64,000 bases of DNA from Symbiodinium natans. Taxonomy: Eukaryota; Sar; Dinophyceae; Suessiales; Symbiodiniaceae. Positions 31,420 to 43,378 of this stretch are shown in pieces. The DNA lies in NCBI GenBank assembly GCA_905221605.1, contig CAJNDS010000377.1, positions 90,715 to 154,714 of the forward strand. Direction: 5' to 3'. The position numbers and the translations under genes are program-made. The notes under the pieces were generated by a model. It made no database searches. It saw only the letters and a program-made list of their open reading frames with translations, and had not been told where the DNA came from. The stretch's first letter is position 1. Every line of letters starts with the position of its first letter.

Positions 31420-33696
31420 GTGACATGAACCCTGAGGCAGGAAGTCAGTCTTGTTCTATAGCAAGTTGTGACGTGGACGGTGAAGCCAGGCAGACGTAGA
31501 CTGTATTCCTTTTTCTGAACCCGATTGGTGAAAGACCAATGTGTACCTTGACGTTCTGCCTGAAGGCGCGAAGTGCTTCTTAGACGGTCAGCGACCATTG
31601 ATTCGTATGGCAGGCATGCCCCAGCTTCGGCGCTCCGGTTGACAGAGGTCCTCGCCAGAAGCAGAAGAACACCTCTTGCGTCCTTCACCCTTTAGGGGAC
31701 GACCGGTAGTATAATACTGACATTGGCGTGCGGTGATTGGGTGGCGGGTTTCCTGCACCTGTCCTTTAATAACTTTGTAAATTGCCAAAGGGTGAATCCA
31801 GTCCTGATAAAGGGGTTTCCGCAGGGTTTCCGTTCATGTTTGTTAAGCTTCTGGAGGGTTTCCCTGGGTTTCCCTACAGTTTCGCAAGGGTTTCCGCGGG
31901 GTTTCTGGGGGTTTCCGTGGGTTTCCTTAGATTTCGTGCATGTGTTAAAACCTATTGGATGGTTTTGGTAGGTTCCTCAAGGGTTTCGTGAGGGTTTCCG
32001 TGGGATTTCGTGCAGTTTTTGAACTTTCCGGAGGTTTTCCTTGTCTCTAAAGTTTTGTGAGGGTTTCCGCGGATGTCCGTGGGTTTTGTCAAGTTTTGCC
32101 TTGGTTTTTTAAAAGCTTTCAGATGGTTTCCCTGGGGTTTTCTAAGGTTTGCGGGGTTTCAGTGGGTTTTGTTAGATTTTGCGTAGGTTTTTGAAGCTCT
32201 CGGAAGGTTTTTCTAATGTCTTGTGAAGGTTACCGTGGGTTTTCCATGGTTTTTGACAGCTTTGAAGGGGTTTCCGTGGGTTTCTTAGGGCTGTGTGAGG
32301 GTTTCCGCGGGGTTTCTGTGGGTTTTCTTATATAGGTCGTGCGCAGGTCTTTAAAGCTTCCAGTGGAGCTTTGTGAGGGTTCCTGCAAAATCTCCGCGGG
32401 GTTTCGATTGGTTTTCTCATGCTTTGCGGCTTTGGAAAAAGATGTCAGAAGCTTCAGCGAGGGTTTCCATGAGCTTCCATGGCACCATGGATTTCCTCAG
32501 CGTTACTTCAAGCTTTGGAATTTGTCACATGATGCGGTCGGCGCTCGTCCAGATAGGCAAGATGCAAGCGGCGCAGTGTGTCGTGCGGCTTTGCAGCGCT
32601 GCCAGGTGAGGTTGTGGAGGTGGATGCTGATGGCACAGGGAGAATCAGAAGTGACCGCTGGGGCTAACCCAGCTGTATTTTTCCGCAGGAGTAGGTCCGA
32701 GTAGGTTTTCCATATGTGCTCCGGGTCTTTGCGCAGGAAATTGTTCCGAGGCCAGATTCTGGGTCCGCTTTTGTGTGCAAAAGTCACGTCCGCTTGTGCG
32801 TGGCCTCCCCGGTGCCCGTTTCTATTATGTTGATCACTTCCGCAAGAAAGCTGCCTGTGGAGGGTCGTTGTTCTTTAAAAACAAAAATTCTCCACGCTAG
32901 GAGCTTGCCTGTGGGTCAGAGTTGCTGTAGCGTCGCAATCTGGGGAGCGCAGGGGCTCGAAAAATGCAGATTTAGCGACACCAAAATTGGGGCCGCCAGG
33001 CGGCCCCAATTTTGGGGTCGCAGTTCCAGCCTTTTCATGTATTTACACATTATAATAAGGGAAGCTGGGTGCATTTCGTGGCCCCATTTTTGGGGCCGCG
33101 AGACGGCCCCATTTTTGGGGTCGCAAGTTTGAGCCCTGGGCTCACGCAGCTGGGTCTCGTCAGCGTGCCTGCGCCTGCCCTTGTTCCAGGAACCTTGGGG
33201 AGCAGCGTGCAGAACATAAGCTTGGGGATCAGGGGCTTGTCCGAAGCAGCTGCTTGCTTTTGTAATGCTGCAGCAGAAAGGGAGCTGCAACTGTGGAGGC
33301 CACTTTCATGCGGTTGTCTTTTAGCTTGTGTTTAGCAGCCCTAAATGTTGTTCCTTGTTTACAGGAGATTTCGGAGATTTGCGTTGTTTTGCGTTTGTTT
33401 GCTATTTTTGCAATGTACTTTTGCTTTTGTTTGCACGTAGACCTGTTTTGCTGGATTTTGTGCCGGATTGTTTTTTCAAGATGCCTTGAGATCTGCAAGA
33501 CTCTCAGAGACTTTTGCTAATTTTTGCGCCTACGGGCCATGTGTCTTCAACAGATTGCATCTGAGCCGCTGCTCGCTGAGCGCTCTCTTGCCTCAAGCAG
33601 CTCCTAGGCCACAGCTAGCGTACTTGCGCCATGTCTGCCACGTCGGAGCCTGATTTGTTGGCCGAAAAAAGTGCCCAGACATAGTCCGTAGGGTCC

Positions 33697-33981
33697 ATGT
33701 TTGTGCTTCCAAGGTGTCGCAAGCCCTTCGCAACTCGCTCAGCGAAGTACTCAGTGGAGGAGGTTGCCGAGGTCTTCAAGGCCGATTTTTGGCGATGCGA
33801 GAGGCTTCACATTCGTTGCGGGGCGCAGGCGCGGCCGGCCGGTGCGCGGCCGGAGGTGTCCAAGCTCATCCGTGCGCTGCTTGGTGGCCTAGCTGTGTAT
33901 GGTTGTAGCAACAGCCATGCGCGGGGTCAAAGCTTTGGGTGCAAGAAACCAGTCATGCCTTCAGTCAGGTCCTTGGGTTGA
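33697..33981 (+). CDS. Copy 3 of the 94-codon ORF
   Basis: Encodes the same protein as copy 1. Confidence 0.35.
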   Translation: MFVLPRCRKPFATRSAKYSVEEVAEVFKADFWRCERLHIRCGAQARPAGARPEVSKLIRALLGGLAVYGCSNSHARGQSFGCKKPVMPSVRSLG

Positions 33982-36255
33982 GTCTGACATGAACCCTGAG
34001 GCAGGAAGTCAGTCTTGTTCTATAGCAAGTTGTGACGTGGACGGTGAAGCCAGGCAGACGTAGACTGTATTCCTTTTTCTGAACCCGATTGGTGAAAGAC
34101 CAATGTGTACCTTGACGTTCTGCCTGAAGGCGCGAAGTGCTTCTTAGACGGTCAGCGACCATTGATTCGTATGGCAGGCATGCCCCAGCTTCGGCGCTCC
34201 GGTTGACACAGGTCCTCGCCAGAAGCAGAAGAACACCTCTTGCGTCCTTCACCCTTTAGGGGACGACCGGTAGTATAATACTGACATTGGCGTGCGGTGA
34301 TTGGGTGGCGGGTTTCCTGCACCTGTCCTTTAATAACTTTGTAAATTGCCAAAGGGTGAATCCAGTCCTGATAAAGGGGTTTCCGCAGGGTTTCCGTTCA
34401 TGTTTGTTAAGCTTCTGGAGGGTTTCCCTGGGTTTCCCTACAGTTTCGCGAGGGTTTCCGCGGGGTTTCTGGGGGTTTCCGTGGGTTTCCTTAGATTTCG
34501 TGCATGTGTTAAAACCTATTGGGATGGTTTTGGTAGGTTCCTCAAGGGTTTCGTGAGGGTTTCCGTGGGATTTCGTGCAGTTTTTGAACTTTCCGGAGGT
34601 TTTCCTTGAGTTTCTCTAAAGTTTTGTGAGGGTCTCCGCGGATGTCCGTGGGTTTTGTCAAGTTTTGCCTTGGTTTTTTAAAACTTTCAGATGGTTTCCC
34701 TGGGGTTTTCTAAGGTTTGCGGGGTTTCAGTGGGTTTTGTTAGATTTTGCGTAGGTTTTTGAAGCTCTCGGAAGGTTTTTCTAATGTCTTGTGAAGGTTA
34801 CCGTGGGTTTTCCATGGTTTTTGACAGCTTTGAAGGGGTTTCCGTGGGTTTCTTAGGGCTGTGTGAGGGTTTCCGCGGGGTTTCTGTGGGTTTTCTTATA
34901 TAGGTCGTGCGCAGGTCTTTAAAGCTTCCAGTGGAGCTTTGTGAGGGTTCCTGCAAAATCTCCGCGGGGTTTCGATTGGTTTTCTCATGCTTTGCGCGGC
35001 TTTGGAAAAAGATGTCAGAAGCTTCAGCGAGGGTTTCCATATTTCCATGAGCTTCCATGGCACCATGGATTTCCTCAGCGTTACTTCAAGCTTTGGAATT
35101 TGTCACATGATGCGGTCGGCGCTCGTCCAGATAGGCAAGATGCAAGAGGCGCAGTGTGTCGTGCGGCTTTGCAGCGCTGCCAGGTGAGGTTGCGGAGGTG
35201 GATGCTGATGGCGCAGGGAGAATCAGAAGTGACCGCTGGGGCTAACCCAGCTGTATTTTTCCGCAGGAGTAGGTCCGAGTAGGTTTTCCATATGTGCTCC
35301 GGGTCTTTGCGCAGGAAATTGTTCCGAGGCCAGATTCTGGGTCCGCTTTTGTGTGCAAAAGTCACGTCCGCTTGTGCGTGGCCTCCCCGGTGCCCGTTTC
35401 TATTATGTTGATCACTTCCGCAAGAAAGCTGCCTGTGGAGGGTCGTTGTTCTTAAAAAAAGAAATTCTCCACGCTAGGAGCTTGCCTGTGGGTCAGAGTT
35501 GCTGTAGCGTCGCAATCTGGGGAGCGCAGGGGCTCGAAAAATGCAGATTTAGCGACACCAAAATTGGGGCCGCCAGGCGGCCCCAATGTTGGGGTCGCAG
35601 TTCCAGCCTTTTCATGTATTTACACATTATAATAAGGGAAGCTGGGTGCATTTCGTGGCCCCATTTTTGGGGCCGCGAGACGGCGTAATTTTTGGGGTCG
35701 CAAGTTTGAGCCCTGGGCTCACGCAGCTGGGTCTCGTCAGCGTGCCTGCGCCTGCCCTTGTTCCAGGAACCTTGGGGAGCAGCGTGCAGAACATAAGCTT
35801 GGGGATCAGGGGCTTGTCCGAAGCAGCTGCTTGCTTTTGTAATGCTGCAGCAGAAAGGGAGCTGCAACTGTGGAGGCCACTTTCATGCGGTTGTCTTTTA
35901 GCTTGCGTTTAGCAGCCCTAAATGTTGTTCCTTGTTTACAGGAGATTTCGGAGATTTGCGTTGTTTTGCGTTTGTTTGCTATTTTTGCAATGTACTTTTG
36001 CTTTTGTTTGCACGTAGACCTGTTTTGCTGGATTTTGTGCCGGATTGTTTTTTCAAGATGCCTTGAGATCTGCAAGACTCTCAGAGACTTTTGCTAGTTT
36101 TTGCGCCTACGGGCCATGTGTCTTCAACAGATTGCATCTGAGCCGCTGCTCGCTGAGCGCTCTTGCCTCAAGCAGCTCCTAGGCCACAGCTAGCGTACTT
36201 GCGCCATGTCTGCCACGTCGGCGAAAAAAGTGCCCAGACATAGTCCGTAGGGTCC

Positions 36256-36540
36256 ATGTTTGTGCTTCCAAGGTGTCGCAAGCCCTTCGCAACTCGCTCA
36301 GCGAAGTACTCAGTGGAGGAGGTTGCCGAGGTCTTCAAGGCCGATTTTTGGCGATGCGAGAGGCTTCACATTCGTTGCGGGGCGCAGGCGCGGCCGGCCG
36401 GTGCGCGGCCGGAGGTGTCCAAGCTCATCCGTGCGCTGCTTGGTGGCCTAGCTGTGTATGGTTGTAGCAACAGCCATGCGCGGGGTCAAAGCTTTGGGTG
36501 CAAGAAACCAGTCATGCCTTCAGTCAGGTCCTTGGGTTGA
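36256..36540 (+). CDS. Copy 4 of the 94-codon ORF
   Basis: Same protein as copy 1. The preceding segment lacks the GAGCCTGATTTGTTGGCC stretch present in other units (around 36222). Confidence 0.35.
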   Translation: MFVLPRCRKPFATRSAKYSVEEVAEVFKADFWRCERLHIRCGAQARPAGARPEVSKLIRALLGGLAVYGCSNSHARGQSFGCKKPVMPSVRSLG

Positions 36541-38824
36541 GTCATGAACCCTGAGGCAGGAAGTCAGTCTTGTTCTATAGCAAGTTGTGACGTGGACGGT
36601 GAAGCCAGGCAGACGTAGACTGTATTCCTTTTTCTGAACCCGATTGGTGAAAGACCAATGTGTACCTTGACGTTCTGCCTGAAGGCGCGAAGTGCTTCTT
36701 AGACGGTCAGCGACCATTGATTCGTATGGCAGGCATGCCCCAGCTTCGGTGCTCCGGTTGACAGAGGTCCTCGCCAGAAGCAGAAGAACACCTCTTGCGT
36801 CCTTCACCCTTTAGGGGACGACCGGTAGTATAATACTGACATTGGCGTGCGGTGATTGGGTGGCGGGTTTCCTGCACCTGTCCTTTAATAACTTTGTAAA
36901 TTGCCAAAGGGTGAATCCAGTCCTGATAAAGGGGTTTCCGCAGGGTTTCCGTTCATGTTTGTTAAGCTTCTGGAGGGTTTCCCTGGGTTTCCCTACAGTT
37001 TCGCGAGGGTTTCCGCGGGGTTTCTGGGGGTTTCCGTGGGTTTCCTTAGATTTCGTGCATGTGTTAAAACCTATTGGATGGTTTTGGTAGGTTCCTCAAG
37101 GGTTTCGTGAGGGTTTCCGTGGGATTTCGTGCAGTTTTTGAACTTTCCGGAGGTTTTCCTTGAATTTCTCTAAAGTTTTGTGAGGGTTTCCGCGGATGTC
37201 CGTGGGTTTTGTCAAGTTTTGCCTTGGTTTTTTAAAAGTTCAGATGGTTTCCCTGGGGTTTTCTAAGGTTTGCGGGGTTTCAGTGGGTTTTGTTAGATTT
37301 TGCGTAGGTTTTTGAAGCTCTCGGAAGGTTTTTCTAATGTCTTGTGAAGGTTACCGTGGGTTTTCCATGGTTTTTGACAGCTTTGAAGGGGTTTCCGTGG
37401 GTTTCTTAGGGCTGTGTGAGGGTTTCCGCGGGGTTTCTGTGGGTTTTCTTATATAGGTCGTGCGCAGGTCTTTAAAGCTTCCAGTGGAGCTTTGTGAGGG
37501 TTCCTGCAAAATCTCCGCGGGGTTTCGATTGGTTTTCTCATGCTTTGCGGCTTTGGAAAAAGATGTCAGAAGCTTCAGCGAGGGTTTCCATGAGCTTCCA
37601 TGGCACCATGGATTTCCTCAGCGTTACTTCAAGCTTTGGAATTTGTCACATGATGCGGTCGGCGCTCGTCCAGATAGGCAAGATGCAAGCGGCGCAGTGT
37701 GTCGTGCGGCTTTGCAGCGCTGCCAGGTGAGGTTGTGGAGGTGGATGCTGATGGCAGGGAGAATCAGAAGTGACGCGGCCAGGCAGCCAGGAGCCGCTGG
37801 GGCTAACCCAGCTGTATTTTTCCGCAGGAGTAGGTTTTCCATATGTGCTCCGGGTCTTTGCGCAGGAAATTGTTCCGAGGCCAGATTCTGGGTCCGCTTT
37901 TGTGTGCAAAAGTCACGTCCGCTTGTGCGTGGCCTCCCCGGTGCCCGTTTCTATTATGTTGATCACTTCCGCAAGAAAGCTGCCTGTGGGGGGTCGTTGT
38001 TCTTAAAAAAAAATTCTCCACGCTAGGAGCTTGCCTGTGGGTCAGAGTTGCTGTAGCGTCGCAATCTGGGGAGCGCAGGGGCTCGAAAAATGCAGATTTA
38101 GCGACACCAAAATTGGGGCCGCCAGGCGGCCCCAATTTTGGGGTCGCAGTTCCAGCCTTTTCATGTATTTACACATTATAATAAGGGAAGCTGGGTGCAT
38201 TTCGTGGCCCCATTTTTGGGGCCGCGAGACGGCCCCATTTTTTGGGGTCGCAAGTTTGAGCCCTGGGCTCACGCAGCTGGGTCTCGTCAGCGTGCCTGCG
38301 CCTGCCCTTGTTCCAGGAACCTTGGGGAGCAGCGTGCAGAACATAAGCTTGGGGATCAGGGGCTTGTCCGAAGCAGCTGCTTGCTTTTGTAATGCTGCAG
38401 CAGAAAGGGAGCTGCAACTGTGGAGGCCACTTTCATGCGGTTGTCTTTTAGCTTGTGTTTAGCAGCCCTAAATGTTGTTCCTTGTTTACAGGAGATTTCG
38501 GAGATTTGCGTTGTTTTGCGTTTGTTTGCTATTTTTGCAATGTACTTTTGCTTTTGTTTGCACGTAGACCTGTTTTGCTGGATTTTGTGCCGGATTGTTT
38601 TTTCAAGATGCCTTGAGATCTGCAAGACTCTCAGAGACTTTTGCTAATTTTTGCGCCTACGGGCCATGTGTCTTCAACAGATTGCATCTGAGCCGCTGCT
38701 CGCTGAGCGCTTTCTTGCCTCAAGCAGCTCCTAAGGCCACAGCTTGCGTACTTGCGCCATGTCTGCCACGTCGGAGCCTGATTTGTTGGCCGAAAAAAGT
38801 GCCCAGACATAGTCCGTAGGGTCC

Positions 38825-39109
38825 ATGTTTGTGCTTCCAAGGTGTCGCAAGCCCTTCGCAACTCGCTCAGCGAAGCACTCAGTGGAGGAGGTTGCCGAGG
38901 TCTTCAAGGCCGATTTTTTGGCGATGCGAGAGGCTTCACATTCGTTGCAGGGCGCAGGTGTGGCCGGCCGGTGCGCGGCCGGAGGTGTCCAAGCTCATCC
39001 GTGCGCTGCTTGGTGGCCTAGCGTGTATGGTTGTAGCAACAGCCATGCGCGGGGTCAAAGCTTTGGGTGCAAGAAACCAGTCATGCCTTCAGTCAGGTCT
39101 TTGGGTTGA
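38825..39109 (+). pseudogene. Copy 5 of the 94-codon ORF, frameshifted
   Basis: An extra T in GATTTTTTGGCG shifts the frame after KADF, and a base lost in GCCTAGCGTGTATGG shifts it back near the end. Confidence 0.4.
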
Positions 39110-41356
39110 GTCTGATATGAACCCTAAGGCAGGAAGTCAGTCTTGTTCTAGAGCAAGTTGTGACGTGGACGGTGAAGCCAGGCAGATGTAGACTGTATTC
39201 CTTTTTCTGAACCCGATTGGTGAAAGACCAATGTGTACCTTGACGTTCTGCCTGAAGGTGCGAAGTGCTTCTTAGACGGTCAGCGACCATTGATTCGTAT
39301 GGCAGGCATACCCCAGCTTCGGCGCTCCGGTTGACACAGGTCCTCGCCAGAAGCAGAAGAACACCTCTTGCGTCCTTCGCCCTTTAGGGGACGACCGGTA
39401 GTATAATACTGACATTGGCGTGCGGTGATTGGGTGGCGGGTTTCCTGCACCTGTCCTTTAATAACTTTGTAAATTGCCAAAGGGTGAATCCAGTCCTGAT
39501 AAAGGGGTTTCCGCAGGGTTTCCGTTCATGTTTGTTAAGCTTCTGGAGGGTTTCCCTGGGTTTCCCTACAGTTTCGCGAGGGTTTCCGCGGGGTTTCTGG
39601 GGGTTTCCGTGGGTTTCCTTAGATTTCGTGCATGTGTTAAAACCTATTGGATGGTTTTGGTAGGTTCCTCAAGGGTTTCGTGAGGGTTTCCGTGGGATTT
39701 CGTGCAGTTTTTGAACTTTCCGGAGGTTTTCCTTGAATTTCTCTAAAGTTTTGTGAGGGTTTCCGCGGATGTCCGTGGGTTTTGTCAAGTTTTGCCTTGG
39801 TTTTTTAAAAGCAGATGGTTTCCCTGGGGTTTTCTAAGGTTTGCGGGGTTTCAGTGGGTTTTGTTAGATTTTGCGTAGGTTTTTGAAGCTCTCGGAAGGT
39901 TTTTCTAATGTCTTGTGAAGGTTACCGTGGGTTTTCCATGGTTTTTGACAGCTTTGAAGGGGTTTCCGTGGGTTTCTTAGGGCTGTGTGAGGGTTTCCGC
40001 GGGGTTTCTGTGGGTTTTCTTATATAGGTCGTGCGCAGGTCTTTAAAGCTTCCAGTGGAGCTTTGTGAGGGTTCCTGCAAAATCTCCGCGGGGTTTCGAT
40101 TGGTTTTCTCATGCTTTGCGGCTTTGGAAAAAGATGTCAGAAGCTTCAGCGAGGGTTTCCATGAGCTTCCATGGCACCATGGATTTCCTCAGCGTTACTT
40201 CAAGCTTTGGAATTTGTCACATGATGCGGTCGGCGCTCGTCCAGAGTGTGTCGTGCGGCTTTGCAGCGCTGCCAGGTGAGGTTGTGGAGGTGGATGCTGA
40301 TGGCACAGGGAGAATCAGAAGTGACCGCTGGGGCTAACCCAGCTGTATTTTTCTGCAGGAGTAGGTCCGAGTAGGTTTTCCATATGTGCTCCGGGTCTTT
40401 GCGCAGGAAATTGTTCCGAGGCCAGATTCTGGGTCCGCTTTTGTGTGCAAAAGTCAAGTCCGCTTGTGCGTGGCCTCCCCGGTGCCCGTTTCTATTATGT
40501 TGATCACTTCCGCAAGAAAGCTGCCTGTGGGGGGTCGTTGTTCTTAAAAAAAAAATTCTCCACGCTAGGAGCTTGCCTGTGGGTCAGAGTTGCTGTAGCG
40601 TCGCAATCTGGGGAGCGCAGGGGCTCGAAAAATGCAGATTTAGCGACACCAAAATTGGGGCCGCCAGGCGGCCCCAATTTTGGGGTCGCAGATCCAGCCT
40701 TTTCATGTATTTACACATTATAATAAGGGAAGCTGGGTGCATTTCGTGGCCCCATTTTTGGGGCCGCGAGACGGCCCCATTTTTGGGGTCGCAAGTTTGA
40801 GCCCTGGGCTCACGCAGCTGGGTCTCGTCAGCGTGCCTGCGCCAGCCCTTGTTCCAGGAACCTTGGGGAGCAGCGTGCAGAACATAAGCTTGGGGATCAG
40901 GGGCTTGTCCGAAGCAGCTGCTTGCTTTTGTAATGCTGCAGCAGAAAGGGAGCTGCAACTGTGGAGGCCACTTTCATGCGGTTGTCGTTTAGCTTGTGCT
41001 TAGCAGCCCTAAATGTTGTTCCTTGTTTACAGGAGATTTCGGAGATTTGCGCGTTTGTTTGCTATTTTGGCAATGTACTTTTGCTTTTGTTTGCACGTAG
41101 ACCTGTTTTGCTGGATTTTGTGCCGGATTGTTTTTTCAAGATGCCTTGAGATCTGCAAGACTCTCAGAGACTTTTGCTAATTTTTGCGCCTACGGGCCAT
41201 GTGTCTTCAACAGATTGCGTCTGAGCCGCTGCTCGCTGAGCGCTCTCTTGCCTCAAGCAGCTCCTAGGCCACAGCTAGCGTACTTGCGCCATGTCTGCCA
41301 CGTCGGAGCCTGATTTGTTGGCCGAAAAAAGTGCCCAGACATAGTCCGTAGGGTCC

Positions 41357-41652
41357 ATGTTTGTGCTTCCAAGGTGTCGCAAGCCCTTCGCAACTTGCTC
41401 AGCGAAGTACTCAGTGGAGGAGGTTGCCGAGGTTTCAAGGCCGATTTTTGGCGATGCGAGAGGCTTCACATTCGTTACGGGGCGCAGGCGCGGCCGGCCG
41501 GTGCGCGGCCGGAGGTGTCCAAGCTCATCCGTGCGCTGCTTGGTGGCCTAGCTGTGTATGGTTGTAGCAACAGCCATGCGCGGGGGTCAAAGCTTTGGGT
41601 GCAAGAAACCAGTCATGCCTTCAGTCAGGTCCTTGGGTTGAGTCTGACATGA
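41357..41652 (+). pseudogene. Copy 6 of the 94-codon ORF, frameshifted
   Basis: A base lost in GAGGTTTCAAGG (GAGGTCTTCAAGG in other copies) breaks the frame after VAEV. Confidence 0.4.
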
Positions 41653-43038
41653 ACCCTGAGGCAGGAAGTCAGTCTTGTTCTATAGCAAGTTGTGACGTGG
41701 ACGGTGAAGCCAGGCAGACGTAGACTGTATTCCTTTTTCTGAACCCGATTGGTGAAAGACCAATGTGTACCTTGACGTTCTGCCTGAAGGCGCGAAGTGC
41801 TTCTTAGACGGTCAGCGACCATTGATTCGTATGGCAGGCATGCCCCAGCTTCGGCGCTCCGGTTGACACAGGTCCTCGCCATAAGCAGAAGAACACCTCT
41901 TGCGTCCTTCACCCTTTAGGGGACGACCGGTAGTATAATACTGACATTGGCGTGCGGTGATTGGGTGGCGGGTTTCCTGCACCTGTCCTTTAATAACTTT
42001 GTAAATTGCCAAAGAGTGAATCCAGTCCTGATAAAGGGGTTTCCGCAGGGTTTCCGTTCATGTTTGTTAAGCTTCTGGAGGGTTTCCCTGGGTTTCCCTA
42101 CAGTTTCGCAAGGGTTTCCGCGGGGTTTCTGGGGGTTTCCGTGGGTTTCCTTAGATTTCGTGCATGTGTTAAAACCTATTGGATGGTTTTGGTAGGTTCC
42201 TCAAGGGTTTCGTGAGGGTTTCCGTGGGATTTCGTGCAGTTTTTGAACTTTCCGGAGGTTTTCCTTGAATTTCTCTAAAGTTTTGTGAGGGTTTCCGCGG
42301 ATGTCCGTGGGTTTTGTCAAGTTTTGCCTTGGTTTTTTAAAAGCTTTCAGATGGTTTCCCTGGGGTTTTCTAAGGTTTGCGGGGTTCCAGTGGGTTTTGT
42401 TAGATTTTGCGTAGGTTTTTGAAGCTCTCGGAAGGTTTTCTAATGTCTTGTGAAGGTTACCGTGGGTTTTCCATGGTTTTTGACAGCTTTGAAGGGGTTT
42501 CCGTGGGTTTCTTAGGGCTGTGTGAGGGTTTCCGCGGGGTTTCTGTGGGTTTTCTTATATAGGTCGTGCGCAGGTCTTTAAAGCTTCCAGTGGAGCTTTG
42601 TGAGGGTTCCTGCAAAATCTCCGCGGGGTTTCGATTGGTTTTCTCATGCTTTGCGGCTTTGGAAAAAGATGTCAGAAGCTTCAGCGAGGGTTTCCATGAG
42701 CTTCCATGGCACCATGGATTTCCTCAGTTACTTCAAGCTTTGGAATTTGTCACATGATGCGGTCGGCGCTCGTCCAGATAGGCAAGATGCAAGCGGCGCA
42801 GTGTGTCGTGCGGCTTTGCAGCGCTGCCAGGTGAGGTTGTGGAGGTGGATGCTGATGGCACAGGGAGAATCAGAAGTGACCGCTGGGGCTAACCCAGCTG
42901 TATTTTTCCGCAGGAGTAGGTCCGAGTAGGTTTTCCATATGTGCTCCGGGTCTTTGCGCAGGAAATTGTTCCGAGGCCAGATTCTGGGTCCGCTTTTGTG
43001 TGCAAAAGTCACGTCCGCTTGTGCGTGGCCTCCCCGGT

Positions 43039-43378
43039 AGAAGTGACTCAAGCCAGTTTAGGTCTGCACAGAGCTCAGTAGAGCACCTAAGAGGTGCTGG
43101 GAACCTACCCACAGTGTTTAGGAGTAGAAGTTCCATCGCTGAGTGTTTTCACCTGAAGTACCTTTGTTTTCCCATGTCTGGCAGACAGTGTTTGAAGCTG
43201 GAGAGCCGTGCTCACATTGGCTCAAGACGAGCGGAGCTCGAGAAGCTGTGAACAGCGCAGTGAAAAGAGTCCGCACTTCGTGCTGTGAGGGTTCAGTGTA
43301 GTCTTGACCTGAGATCTCTTAGGCTCCGTAGCTGTGCCACGAGTTTTCAACGTGGTAGCGGAGCTTCGTGCTCCAAGC
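43039..43378 (+). other. 5' leader of the copia-like element with a spliced-leader-like stretch
   Basis: At 43206-43226, CCGTGCTCACATTGGCTCAAG resembles the dinoflagellate spliced leader end CCGTAGCCATTTTGGCTCAAG with small indels; the last 11 bases (ATTGGCTCAAG) include the leader's GGCTCAAG. It lies 153 bases before the gag ATG at 43379. The match is degenerate and could be chance. Confidence 0.35.

Larger units (their letters stand above)
28163..43038 (+). repeat. Tandem array of ~2.56 kb units (about 5.8 copies)
   Basis: The landmark ATGTTTGTGCTTCCAAGGTG occurs at 28569, 31132, 33697, 36256, 38825 and 41357, giving periods of 2563, 2565, 2559, 2569 and 2532. The first copy starts inside the unit (CTGTGGAGGCTACTTTCATG near 28163) and the last is cut at 43038 (GCGTGGCCTCCCCGG). 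Copies differ by a few percent at most, mainly by small indels. Each unit contains a ~94-codon frame, a G/T-rich degenerate GGGTTTCCG region, an intron-like segment and two hairpins. Confidence 0.95.

Noticed and set aside
28163-43038. Spliced-leader RNA, 5S rRNA or U6 genes within the first tandem array
   Set aside because: No spliced-leader sequence or other recognisable small-RNA gene motif was found in the unit.
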